DNA of 64,000 nt, from positions 124,001-188,000 of the forward strand of contig NJBN01000004.1 in the NCBI GenBank assembly GCA_005223185.1, in the 5' to 3' direction. Each line of letters opens with the position of its first letter. Position 1 is the first letter of the stretch. The notes beneath the pieces are model-generated. The model saw only the letters and a list, made by a program, of their open reading frames with translations, was not told the origin of the DNA and made no database searches. Position numbers and translations under genes: made by a program. This document shows, in pieces, positions 50,752 to 59,578 of this stretch. The stretch is from a candidate division LCP-89 bacterium B3_LCP. GTDB lineage: Bacteria; Electryoneota; B3-LCP.

Positions 50752-51942
50752 CTACCCCACTTCCCCCGCCAGTTCCACAGCTCTCTTAGAAATCTCTTCA
50801 ATCGGCGTTTCGATGCCGTGGATTTCGATTCTCTCGAACAATTCGGGGCTGGCTTTCTTCTCCTCTTCGAAGATGCGCACGCCTTCTTTCCATTCATTGC
50901 CAGTGAAGCGCATCACCATCGGCTTCGAAAGACCGTGATCCTTCAGGAACATGATGACGCCTTTGGCGAAGTCATCACAACGGGATATACCCCCGAAGCG
51001 GGCTCCGAAGATGACCTTGACATTGGGATTTTCATCCAGCAGCACCAGCATCTTTGCCAACCGTTCAGGTGAAGGTCCTCCGCCGGAATCCATGAAATTA
51101 GCGGGTTTGCCGCCGTAATGATAGATGAAATCGTTGCCCATGATACCAAATCCGGCGCCTCCGGGAAACATTCCGATATTACCGTCCAAATCCAAATAGG
51201 GTATCCCCCACTCTTTCGCCTGTCGCTCCCGCGGGGTCATTTCGCCCTCTTCGTGGCGCTTTTCAATGCCGCGTTCTTCCAGTTGGGGATGGCGGAAGAG
51301 AGCGTCGTCATCCACTGAAATCCTGCTGTCAGCGGCGATGAAACTGCCGTCGTCAAGTTGCACCAATGGATTAATTTCCACCATTTTGCAATCCCAACTG
51401 CGGAAGACCTTAAACAGCTTGCGGGCAATGCTGCTGACCGACTTCATGGCGTCGCCGGATAGCCCCATCTTGTTGCCCAACTGGTTGCCCTCAAAGCTGT
51501 AAATGGGCGAATCAGGGTCAATGTTGATACGCACGATCTTGTCAGGCGATTTGGCAGCGACTTCTTCTATGTCAACTCCGCCTGAAGCGGACCCGATAAC
51601 CGTCCACTGGTAGTTCACCCGGTCAATGGTCACGCCAAGGTAATACTCACCCGCAATATTCAGTTTCTTCTCGATCAGCAAACGTTCTACCGGATAACCC
51701 TTGATCTTCAGTTTGAACAGTTCGTCCGCTTTTGCGCGCAACTGCTCTTCATTATCGGCGAACTGGATACCGCCGGATTTTCCCCGTCCGCCGGTCAAAA
51801 CCTGCACTTTTAAAACAACGGGATAGCCCAGTTGGGAAGCAACTTTTGAAGCTTCTTCAACGGATGTGACCACCTCGCCCTGCGGTATGGCAATGCCGGC
51901 TTCAGCGAATAACTGTTTACCTTCGAATTCGTACAGACGCAT
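50752..51942 (-). CDS. sucC: Succinate-CoA ligase, beta subunit
   Basis: A 396-residue ATP-grasp subunit of succinyl-CoA synthetase, which makes ATP or GTP in the citric acid cycle. The opening MRLYEFEGKQLFAEAGI and VLKVQVLTGGRGKSGGIQ are typical, as are the metal-binding KMVEINPLVQLDDG and the late GARFGGISRCDDFAKG. The alpha subunit (sucD) does not follow, which is less common; it must lie elsewhere. AGGA lies upstream of the ATG; a weak promoter candidate (TTGATT, 17 bases, TAACAT) lies at 51996-52024. Confidence 0.92.
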   Translation of the reverse strand: MRLYEFEGKQLFAEAGIAIPQGEVVTSVEEASKVASQLGYPVVLKVQVLTGGRGKSGGIQFADNEEQLRAKADELFKLKIKGYPVERLLIEKKLNIAGEYYLGVTIDRVNYQWTVIGSASGGVDIEEVAAKSPDKIVRINIDPDSPIYSFEGNQLGNKMGLSGDAMKSVSSIARKLFKVFRSWDCKMVEINPLVQLDDGSFIAADSRISVDDDALFRHPQLEERGIEKRHEEGEMTPRERQAKEWGIPYLDLDGNIGMFPGGAGFGIMGNDFIYHYGGKPANFMDSGGGPSPERLAKMLVLLDENPNVKVIFGARFGGISRCDDFAKGVIMFLKDHGLSKPMVMRFTGNEWKEGVRIFEEEKKASPELFERIEIHGIETPIEEISKRAVELAGEVG

Positions 51943-52088
51943 GAGAATTTATCCTGTGAAATTGATGCTTTTTATTCTGGAATTACACTGCTGAAATGTT
52001 ACGAAATAAACACTGGAAAATCAAGGAAAATTGGGGGGAAATTTTTCTGACAACCGTGAACTGAGAACAGGGAATTCCTGGTTTGATC

Positions 52089-53318
52089 TTATTTCAGCAG
52101 CACCGCCTTCAAGACTTCATACACATTCCCAGAGGTAGCAACTTGAATAAAATATATACCACCTGGTAAACCACTGGCATTGAAGTTGATCCGGTGGGAG
52201 CCTCGGGAGAAGCGTCCATCTGCCAACATTGTAATTTGCCTGCCGGTTATATTATAAACAGTAACGTTAACGTTATCGGCTGCAGGCAGGTTGAGCAACA
52301 AGGTCGCTTGCGAATTGAATACAGCTGGAAACAGGGATAGAGAGAAGCCATCCGTAAGATTTACTGGTGAAGTCAGTTCGATGCCGGAGGCGGTGTAGTC
52401 TATATCGATGAATACCGGCAGGTGATCGGAGGCTTCGTGAAGGGCGTTGGCGACCTCCTCAGAAACGGCGTAATTGGGCATCGTGTTAATTGCCCCGTTG
52501 AAATGCTGCCCATCATTGCCGAAAGAAGTGTAACTGCCTTCCTGGTATTCCCATTCATCACCATCGATCCATAAGGGCGTGGCTAAAGCAAAATCGAAGC
52601 GGTCGTCCATGCCGCCCGGTGCGCCTCCGCCAAACTGAGTGATTCGAGGAGACTGCGTATGTACGTCAGCATACTGACTGCTGTTATGCCAGTACCCCGG
52701 TGTATCTATGGGATCGATGAAGAGAGAATCCGCAAGCAGCGCCTGATAACCCGGTTCGGCGCTGTAATAGAAATTGAGATCACCGCAGAGCAATAGATTG
52801 CTGTCTCGCAAATCGTTGGCATCGATCCAGGCGATGAAATCCAGCACTTCGGATAACCTCCTCTGCTCCTCGACAGTCCCCTGCGACGCCTTCAGATGGG
52901 TAGTGGCGATATAGACCAAAGGTCGCAAATCGCCAGCAATATAGTTCAGCTCGTAAACCTCAAAATTCCTGAGATCGGTTTCTATGGTATGAATATCCAG
53001 CAGTTCAAACTGATCAGGTTTGAAATAGAGCATAGCATCGCTGTCACCGATGGTTACGTAATCGGCTCTCACCCAGATTGCCGCATCCAGCACACCCTGC
53101 AGGAACTGATCAGCGCCTGCTGAGGACATCATCTCCTGGCAGACCAGTATATCGGGTGAGATGCTATCTAAGACAGTTACAAAGTATTCGATCCTCTCAG
53201 TTCCCTGACTGTTGGGGAAGTTCAGCAGGTTATAGCTACAGATTCGTAGTACAGCCTGCGCGGAAATATTGAAGGAAATTATCAGAACGCTTATATAACA
53301 AACTATTCTCATCATCAC
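52089..53318 (-). CDS. Secreted endonuclease/exonuclease/phosphatase-fold protein with T9SS-type C-terminus
   Basis: A 409-residue exported protein. Signal peptide to about residue 22 (ending ISAQA). The EEP fold shows CSYNLLNFPN, the metal Glu in LVCQEMMSS, the catalytic block LLCGDLNFYY and the C-terminal His in ASDHLPVFIDI. Substrate may be nucleic acid or a phosphoester; cannot be decided. The last 80 residues form a sorting-type domain with a weak motif LFPAVFNSQATLLL in place of YPNPFN, and the ITGRQITML and SGLPGGIYFIQV strands. It follows the subtilase gene by 23 bases and is probably in the same transcript. Confidence 0.85.
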   Translation of the reverse strand: MMMRIVCYISVLIISFNISAQAVLRICSYNLLNFPNSQGTERIEYFVTVLDSISPDILVCQEMMSSAGADQFLQGVLDAAIWVRADYVTIGDSDAMLYFKPDQFELLDIHTIETDLRNFEVYELNYIAGDLRPLVYIATTHLKASQGTVEEQRRLSEVLDFIAWIDANDLRDSNLLLCGDLNFYYSAEPGYQALLADSLFIDPIDTPGYWHNSSQYADVHTQSPRITQFGGGAPGGMDDRFDFALATPLWIDGDEWEYQEGSYTSFGNDGQHFNGAINTMPNYAVSEEVANALHEASDHLPVFIDIDYTASGIELTSPVNLTDGFSLSLFPAVFNSQATLLLNLPAADNVNVTVYNITGRQITMLADGRFSRGSHRINFNASGLPGGIYFIQVATSGNVYEVLKAVLLK

Positions 53319-53341
53319 ATTACCTTTAGTAATTGCCTGGA

Positions 53342-56300
53342 TTATTTCATCAGAACCATTTTCCCTGAAGCCGAAAATTTACCTGCCGTCAGGCGGTATA
53401 TGTATATGCCGGATGCAAGACCAGAACCATCGAAGCTGATTCGGTGAGTGCCGGGGGGATACCAATCTTGTAGGGGTAGCCCTCTGTGGCTACCCGAAAC
53501 AGGGCGACCACAGAGGGTAGCCCCTACATTACGCCCAGTAATATCAAACACTTCCAGTTTAACCAAACTCGTAACCGGTAACTGAAAACTGATAACTGCG
53601 GTCGGATTGAAGGGATTTGGATATGCAGGCATCACAGCGAAATCATTCGGTACAGCAGGTAGAGCAGGCGGTAACTCCACCGCGGTTGGTTCCACGGTCA
53701 GAGAAACAGGTATTAAGATATCGTCCTGGGGGGCGTTGTGCTGGATAAGCATGTTGACTTCATAATCTCCGGGAGGAACTTGTGCTGCATCCAGAGTCAC
53801 CATGGCTATCAATGCATCACCAGGAAGTATAGTGCCGCCGGGGGGATCAATGTCAAACCAGGGGGCATAGGCATTTAGGGAAATGTACTGTACTCGGTCG
53901 GAAACCCCTTGAATCATACCAACAAAGCACCAGCGATCAGGATCGATGCTGCCGGAGATGGTGGCGCCTCCAGCTATCTCACCAGAGGCGCCGATCAAAT
54001 CGGTTACAAATAGAGGTTCTCCGTTGTCGGGATTGACCTTGCTGACACGCAGCCCAGCCGGAGTTCCATCCTGTGAGAAGATATACAGTTTCATACCGTC
54101 CTCATCTTCAGGATGCCAGGCTAAACCGGATACATGCAGATCGTGTCCTATCGTTTGTTGTATGGCTCCATCTCTATCAATTTCCAGAATGTTCGAGGTG
54201 TCATCACAAGCGAAGAAATGGTCAGTTTGAGGATCGTACGCTAAAGCTGTATGCAGGTACAGAGGACCGGTGATAGTATCCTGCACAACACCTGTCAGGT
54301 CAATCCCGAAAATCTGGGAATTATCCGATCCATACAGAAACTGCCCATCCCAGGCGAGATCCCTCCAACCCAGACCAGAAGTTGAGAGGGGTTGATCCAA
54401 CGTTCCAAGCAGTTCACCATCGAAGGAGAAGCGGTATAGCTTGTTGGGTTCACTACCTGAATTGCCTCCGCTGACCCAGACTGATTCTTCCACGACTTCC
54501 ACTCCGAAGAGTTCATCATCACCGGTGACTATCTCAGCTTGTATTCCAGAATAAATCTCAAAGGGATTCCAATCGCCCTTTTTGCTGAATGCCACCTCCA
54601 GGTTTCCCGTGCCACCATTATGAATGGCGACCGGTGTTTGGAGTGAATTTCCCAATGGCAAAGCGGCTTGAATTGAGGAGACGTCGAGCCAGATCTGCGG
54701 TCCTGTCAACGCTACTGACAGCGTTTCTACTACACCAACGGTGAAAGAGGTACCTTCGACCCAGAGTGTGTCATACCCATTAGCGGTGAAAACCACGTTA
54801 TGTGAACCTTCAGGAATACCGGGAAGGAGATAGTATCCAGAAGAATCTGTGGAGGTCTGTATTCCTGAACTGGGAAAAGCAACGATCGCTTCTATAATGG
54901 AGAGTCCGGTGCTGGAATCGGATACTGTTCCAGTTAGAGCGGCAGTGGTTTGAAGCAACAACTGCGATACTGCTGCGAAAGCATCCAATCTACCGCAGCC
55001 CCAGTTGTTGTCCTTGCCCGGTTCGCCCATGTCGATAGCCGTAGTCATGATGATTTCCGCCAGGATTTCAGGGGAAGCGGTGGGATTGACGGAAAGCATC
55101 AGGCAGAAGGTTCCTCCCAGGTGGGGCGTAGCCGCTGAGGTTCCTCCGAAAGTGGTGTAACCAATCCCTAAAGTCGTCGTCAAAACGTTTGAAGGAGCAG
55201 CCAGATCGGGTTTTAATAATCCCTGGAAGCTACCGCTCTGATATGGATAATCGTCATAACGAGATAACCAGGGATGTCCATAAGTTGGATCTAACTGGAG
55301 AATATCCTGCAGGTACCAGGATGAGGGACCTAGGCCTGAATAACTCATCAGGGAGTAACTAAAATTGTACGCTCCAACCCCCAAAACGGAAGATACTCCC
55401 CCCACAAGAGTCTGATCCGGGTGCAGCCAGGGTGGTGGGCAGTTACCCGGTGTGGAGATGTTGAAAGGAATGGGTGCATTCACCAGATTGTCGCCATCAT
55501 TACCGATGGAATTGGAGTGAATCAATCCGGCAGCTAATTCCATTTCCGTATTATGACGCATGGTGGCATAATCGGGTCTGCCGGACCAGTACCATTTAAA
55601 AGACATGGAACTCGTCAACGCGTCAGCGAGCATCATTATGGCGTACTGTTGCGCTTCCCAGTAGTAGCTTTCGCCACCAAGGTTTTTTAGGACCATGAGT
55701 TTAGCTTCAGGCGCTATACCGGTAGTATTTCCGTTGGTGCCATCACCAACCACAATTCCAGCGGTGGCAGTACCGTGTCCATTAACGTCCATGACCTCGG
55801 GATTCTGAAAATAGAACTCCCAGCCGCGCAAATCATCTATGTAACCATTGCCGTCATCATCTATCCCGTTGAAATCGGATGTATCCACGATCCCGTTGCC
55901 ATTTAGATCTTCACCGGGATTAACCCAGATATGATCAGCAAGATCAGGGTGATTATAGTCCACACCGGTATCGATAGTGGCAATCAAAATCCCGTCACCA
56001 CGATAACCTACATCCCAGACCATATCCGCCTTAATATCTTCAATTCCCCAGGAGAGTACATCCGTTGGTCCTTTTTGAGCACCTGACTTTAACGCATCCA
56101 GCATCTCTTCCAGCGGGCACTGGGGATCCCAGTGAACACGGGCAACTTCAGGGTGCCCCTTCAATAACTCCCGCAATTCTCGCGCTCGCACCTCAGCGGC
56201 GATTACATTACTGATCCAAAGCGGGCGTATATTTCGTGCATCTGTAGATAATCTCAGGTCTTCAAGATCGGTCCTCAAATAACTCTGGGTTTCATCTGCC

Positions 56301-56545
56301 AGCCTTTTTAATTGGGAAATTACCAGCTCTCGTCTAGATGGTTTCGACAGGAAACTCACTTGAGGATAGATATTATCTAAATAAAGTTGAGATTTCAATA
56401 CAAAGGCAACCGGCACGAACTCATCCGGATGAGTAAACTTAAGCACATGAGACAACTCAGATTCGATAAACTGAGCGGGAGAATCATTTGCCTGGGCAAC
56501 GAGCACAGCTAAGGTAAAAACTGCATAATATAGAATTCGTTTCAT
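53342..56545 (-). CDS. Secreted subtilisin-like serine protease with T9SS sorting domain and in-frame repeat insert
   Basis: A large exported S8 peptidase of about 1067 residues. The ATG at 56545 is preferred to 56554 because AGAGGA lies 8 bases before it. After a signal peptide (to about 25) comes a propeptide-like region, then the catalytic domain with Asp195 in ATIDTGVDY, His260 in NGHGTATAG, the oxyanion Asn352 and Ser473 in GGTSAATPH (numbered from the longer start). A carboxypeptidase-regulatory-like beta domain follows (about 540-620), then propeller-like repeats (about 650-890, DLAWDGQFLYGSDN and AYDPQTDHFFACDD). The C-terminus is a sorting domain (AYPNPFNPTAVISF) interrupted by a palindromic repeat at 53467-53530. 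Surface or released protease. Confidence 0.9.
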   Translation of the reverse strand: MKRILYYAVFTLAVLVAQANDSPAQFIESELSHVLKFTHPDEFVPVAFVLKSQLYLDNIYPQVSFLSKPSRRELVISQLKRLADETQSYLRTDLEDLRLSTDARNIRPLWISNVIAAEVRARELRELLKGHPEVARVHWDPQCPLEEMLDALKSGAQKGPTDVLSWGIEDIKADMVWDVGYRGDGILIATIDTGVDYNHPDLADHIWVNPGEDLNGNGIVDTSDFNGIDDDGNGYIDDLRGWEFYFQNPEVMDVNGHGTATAGIVVGDGTNGNTTGIAPEAKLMVLKNLGGESYYWEAQQYAIMMLADALTSSMSFKWYWSGRPDYATMRHNTEMELAAGLIHSNSIGNDGDNLVNAPIPFNISTPGNCPPPWLHPDQTLVGGVSSVLGVGAYNFSYSLMSYSGLGPSSWYLQDILQLDPTYGHPWLSRYDDYPYQSGSFQGLLKPDLAAPSNVLTTTLGIGYTTFGGTSAATPHLGGTFCLMLSVNPTASPEILAEIIMTTAIDMGEPGKDNNWGCGRLDAFAAVSQLLLQTTAALTGTVSDSSTGLSIIEAIVAFPSSGIQTSTDSSGYYLLPGIPEGSHNVVFTANGYDTLWVEGTSFTVGVVETLSVALTGPQIWLDVSSIQAALPLGNSLQTPVAIHNGGTGNLEVAFSKKGDWNPFEIYSGIQAEIVTGDDELFGVEVVEESVWVSGGNSGSEPNKLYRFSFDGELLGTLDQPLSTSGLGWRDLAWDGQFLYGSDNSQIFGIDLTGVVQDTITGPLYLHTALAYDPQTDHFFACDDTSNILEIDRDGAIQQTIGHDLHVSGLAWHPEDEDGMKLYIFSQDGTPAGLRVSKVNPDNGEPLFVTDLIGASGEIAGGATISGSIDPDRWCFVGMIQGVSDRVQYISLNAYAPWFDIDPPGGTILPGDALIAMVTLDAAQVPPGDYEVNMLIQHNAPQDDILIPVSLTVEPTAVELPPALPAVPNDFAVMPAYPNPFNPTAVISFQLPVTSLVKLEVFDITGRNVGATLCGRPVSGSHRGLPLQDWYPPGTHRISFDGSGLASGIYIYRLTAGKFSASGKMVLMK
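53467..53530. repeat. Palindromic family C repeat inside the subtilase coding sequence
   Basis: GTAGGGGTAGCCCTCTGTGG and its near-mirror CCACAGAGGGTAGCCCCTAC lie within the sorting domain, in frame. They encode about 18 residues (GATLCGRPVSGSHRGLP region) between ITGRNV and DWYPPGTHRISF, where related proteins have only a few residues. Confidence 0.8.
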
Positions 56546-56620
56546 CGTCAACATCCTCTGCTGAATAGCAGAACTGATTATACAAATCCAGCATTATGAA
56601 TCCGTAAAAATGCCAAATAA

Positions 56621-56649
56621 AATATAGCTAAAATATGGGAGAATGTCAA
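56621..56649 (-). promoter_or_regulatory. Promoter of the subtilase gene
   Basis: On the minus strand TTGACA, 17 bases, TATATT. The start near 56614 gives a leader of about 69 bases. Confidence 0.75.
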
Positions 56650-56793
56650 GCCATTTATGCAAACGGTGAAAAAACGCAAAATACAGTGAATTTTACTCAG
56701 ATCGTACTTAAGATTCAGGTAAATAGAGCCGATGTAAGAAATGGAATCGTATGGTAGCGAACTTGCGGATTCTATTCTTACCAGTGTGAGCTT

Positions 56794-57582
56794 ATGGATA
56801 TAGGAACGATTGCAGGCCTGGTTCTCGGCCTCTCCATGATTTTAGGATCCTTCCTCCTGGAAGGTGGTGCTTTAGGCGCTCTGGTCCTACTGCCAGCAAT
56901 AATGATTGTAGTGGGAGGCACTTTCGCCACTGCTTTGATCGGGAACAGTATCAAGGCGGTTACTTCTATACCTGCAGTGATGAAAGTAGCGATATTCCCT
57001 CCGAGTCTGGCGTATGGTAAAATTATCGATACTTTAGTTGAGTTCGCCACAGTTGCCAGGCGCGATGGTGTGTTAGCTCTGGAGAGAGAGCTTGAAAAAG
57101 CCAAGGAATATCCTTTCCTTTATAATGGAATGCTGCATCTTATTGACGGATTGGATGCGGATTCCACACAAGAGTTAATGGAGGGGGAGAAGGACTATCT
57201 TTTAGAACGCCATCACGTTGCCACAGGTATGTTCAAGAAGATGGGTGCATATTCACCGACAATGGGAATTATCGGAACCGTGATGGGTCTTATCAACACC
57301 TTAGCCAGCGCTGGAGGCGATCCGGTTGAATTGGTGCACCATATTGCTTCCGCTTTTATCGCCACCTTGTGGGGCGTATTCATGGCAAACGTCATCTGGC
57401 TGCCAATCGCAGATAAACTTGAATTCAGAAGCACAGAAGAATCTCTATTACTGGACGTGATATCAAACGGGATAATTTCCATACAGAGCGGAACGAGTCC
57501 CACCTTAATCCGGCGCAATCTGGAATTGATGTTACCTCCAAACCAACGAGGTACAGAAGCAGAGGAAGAGGAAGAAGAGTAG
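56794..57582 (+). CDS. motA: Flagellar motor stator protein MotA
   Basis: A 262-residue inner-membrane protein of the MotA/PomA family that forms the ion channel of the motor stator with MotB. Four hydrophobic segments are seen (about 3-22, 30-50, 145-170, 180-200), with the cytoplasmic loop between the second and third. The family pattern GAYSPTMGIIGTVMGLIN, with a conserved proline, is near 145-162, followed by AFIATLWGVFMANVIWLP. The C-terminus is acidic. It is 15 bases before motB. No other flagellar genes are nearby. Confidence 0.93.
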   Translation: MDIGTIAGLVLGLSMILGSFLLEGGALGALVLLPAIMIVVGGTFATALIGNSIKAVTSIPAVMKVAIFPPSLAYGKIIDTLVEFATVARRDGVLALERELEKAKEYPFLYNGMLHLIDGLDADSTQELMEGEKDYLLERHHVATGMFKKMGAYSPTMGIIGTVMGLINTLASAGGDPVELVHHIASAFIATLWGVFMANVIWLPIADKLEFRSTEESLLLDVISNGIISIQSGTSPTLIRRNLELMLPPNQRGTEAEEEEEE

Positions 57583-57597
57583 TCACGGACTAATAAG

Positions 57598-58365
57598 ATG
57601 CCCAAAAAAAAGAAAAAAGGCGGCGAAGAGGGTGGAGATGAGCGATGGTTGATCACTTATGCGGATCTGATCACTCTGCTGCTTGGTCTTTTCGTGGTAC
57701 TCTGGTCGATGGGGCGAGCCGATCTGGAAAAATATAAAGAGATGCGAGCGGCTTTTAAGGACGTTTTTGGAGGCGGAGCTGCCGTACAGTTACAGAAGCT
57801 GCCCGGGCTGCCAGAAGTAGGCAGAGGCGGGGATGGGCCTTACGATAATCTCGACGGGGGGGCGTATCCTGATACTTCAGAGGCTTACCTTACTGCCAAA
57901 CTTAGTGAAGCTCTGGAAGATATGAGCGAAGTCGCCGGCGAGATCAGTGTAGAGATTGAAGAACGTGGTGTTATAATACATCTGACGGAAAGCGTATTAT
58001 TTGACTTAGGTAAGGCAGGATTAAAACCTGCAGCAAAGAAACTTTTATCGGGAGTAGCACCAGTATTCATCAAAAGCGGACGTCCTATCATCATTGAGGG
58101 ACATACCGATAACTTACCCATCAGCACAAGAGATTTCCCTTCAAACTGGCAATTATCCGCGGCGAGGTCTGCAAATGTAGTTCACTATTTGACACATCAG
58201 ACTGCCATTCCCGGCGACCAAATTTCCATTGCAGCCTTTGCCGATAAACATCCGGTAGAGTCAAATGAGACCAAGGAAGGCCGTCAGAAAAACAGGAGAG
58301 TGGACGTTGTGTTTGGTAAGGGGAATTGGAAAACAGCCTCCGGGGGTAGTATGCCTGAAGGATAG
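57598..58365 (+). CDS. motB: Flagellar motor stator protein MotB
   Basis: A 255-residue partner of MotA. A lysine-rich start (MPKKKKKGGE) is followed by one transmembrane helix with the ion-carrying Asp23 in TYADLITLLLG. The OmpA-like peptidoglycan-binding domain lies at about 130-245, with IIIEGHTDNLPIST and SAARSANVVHYL and ending KNRRVDVVF. Both key elements of a working stator are intact. A terminator follows 28 bases after the stop. Confidence 0.94.
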   Translation: MPKKKKKGGEEGGDERWLITYADLITLLLGLFVVLWSMGRADLEKYKEMRAAFKDVFGGGAAVQLQKLPGLPEVGRGGDGPYDNLDGGAYPDTSEAYLTAKLSEALEDMSEVAGEISVEIEERGVIIHLTESVLFDLGKAGLKPAAKKLLSGVAPVFIKSGRPIIIEGHTDNLPISTRDFPSNWQLSAARSANVVHYLTHQTAIPGDQISIAAFADKHPVESNETKEGRQKNRRVDVVFGKGNWKTASGGSMPEG

Positions 58366-58392
58366 AAATAGAGATTGGTTAAGGAAGAAGAG

Positions 58393-58414
58393 ACCGGTAA
58401 GTGCCGGTTTTTTT
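58393..58414 (+). terminator. Rho-independent terminator after motAB
   Basis: ACCGG, loop TAAGTG, CCGGT, then a run of T. It also lies next to the end of the convergent response-regulator gene. Confidence 0.75.
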
Positions 58415-58424
58415 GTTCAATAAT

Positions 58425-58865
58425 TCAGAGTGCAGCTACTTTGTCTGGCCTGTTTAGCCATAAATCGGTCGCTCTTTTCACAGTTTCAAAAAAGCGTAGC
58501 GGATCGTTCGACTTCACATAATATGAATTCGCTCCATGTTTTGCCACCTTAAGCATAGTCTCTTCATCATCAAGAGCGGTCAGCATAACCACAGGGATAT
58601 CTTTAGTTTTTTTGTCTTCCTTCAGCGATTGCAGCACTTCAACGCCATCGATTCCGGGCATATCGATATCAAGATAGATGAGCCCCGGACGCGGAGCGTC
58701 TTCATAGGGCGCTTCATTGCTTATGAATGCTAAGGCTTCTTCGCCGGAAGTTACTTCGAATATATCCCCTTCCACTTGCGACTCTTCGATGCAGTCACGA
58801 ATTATCAAGCGACAGTCTTCATCATCATCGACAAGCAGAATAGGAGTATTTCTTACTGGTTTCAT
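58425..58865 (-). CDS. Single-domain response regulator
   Basis: A 146-residue receiver protein without an output domain. The acidic pocket DDDEDC is at 13-18, the phospho-acceptor Asp66 is in IYLDIDMPG, the Thr/Ser is in VVMLTA and the Lys118 in YYVKSN. It is the last gene of a three-gene minus-strand cluster (5 bases after the REC-DHp gene). As a stand-alone receiver it could be the end point or a shuttle of a phosphorelay, in the manner of CheY or Spo0F. Its convergence with motAB does not by itself show a motor link. Confidence 0.93.
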   Translation of the reverse strand: MKPVRNTPILLVDDDEDCRLIIRDCIEESQVEGDIFEVTSGEEALAFISNEAPYEDAPRPGLIYLDIDMPGIDGVEVLQSLKEDKKTKDIPVVMLTALDDEETMLKVAKHGANSYYVKSNDPLRFFETVKRATDLWLNRPDKVAAL

Positions 58866-58870
58866 CTTAC

Positions 58871-59578
58871 TTAAGATTCCTCCAACTTAACTTCAAGTTT
58901 GTGTTGAATATCGAACATGGCGTCCTTCAAATCGGTGTAATCAGCATAATTGAATTCCTCATGCTCGATGATATACTCAAATTTTTCTATCACGTCGTTA
59001 ATCCGGCTGGATTCTTCAAGGCTGATATCCACAAGTCCCCGGGAAAGTTCCTGAGTGTATTCACCTCGCTGACAGAGTTCAGCCGAGATAATGATCGGCA
59101 TTACAGCATTATTTATGTGGTGTGCCAGAGTCATCATCACACGTTTCAGGGTGTCTATCTGAATTTTTTTCTCGCGCTCGGCGGTTTCCATCTCCTGCAA
59201 TTTCTTCTTCTGCTGGGAAGATGATATCGTCTTCTGAACGACGTGCGGCAGGAGTTGGAAGATATCGACCGTTTTGGTCAGAAATTCTTCTGCGCCTATT
59301 TTCAATGCTTCAACAGCAATTTCCAGAACATCTTCTCCGGTGACCATAATAACTGGACCGTGCTCTCGCCCTACTATTTCACGTAGCGCATCCAAGCCTG
59401 TCATATCCGGCAGATTATAATCTAAGAGGATAGCGTCAAATTCTGCCAGGTTCTTCTTCAGAGCTTCATGCCCAGTTATTGCGATTACTGTACTGACATC
59501 AGCCATTGCCTCACATAGCGCCTCGCTGGTCATAAGAGCTTGATCGCTGTCATCCTCAATAATTAGTATCTGCTTCAT
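58871..59578 (-). CDS. Receiver protein with histidine-kinase-type dimerisation helix but no ATPase domain
   Basis: A 235-residue protein. Residues 1-118 are a receiver domain with Asp53 in LLDYNLPDMTG and Lys102 in FLTKTVD. After a coiled linker (about 120-145, KKKLQEMETAEREKKIQ) comes a helical pair beginning LKRVMMTLAHHINNAVMP with His153/His154 at the place of the phospho-accepting His of kinases. The protein ends 80 residues later with acidic helices; no ATP-binding N, G1 or G2 box is present. It could pass phosphate from its own Asp to the His and on. It overlaps the upstream kinase gene by 23 bases, indicating translational coupling. Confidence 0.85.
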   Translation of the reverse strand: MKQILIIEDDSDQALMTSEALCEAMADVSTVIAITGHEALKKNLAEFDAILLDYNLPDMTGLDALREIVGREHGPVIMVTGEDVLEIAVEALKIGAEEFLTKTVDIFQLLPHVVQKTISSSQQKKKLQEMETAEREKKIQIDTLKRVMMTLAHHINNAVMPIIISAELCQRGEYTQELSRGLVDISLEESSRINDVIEKFEYIIEHEEFNYADYTDLKDAMFDIQHKLEVKLEES

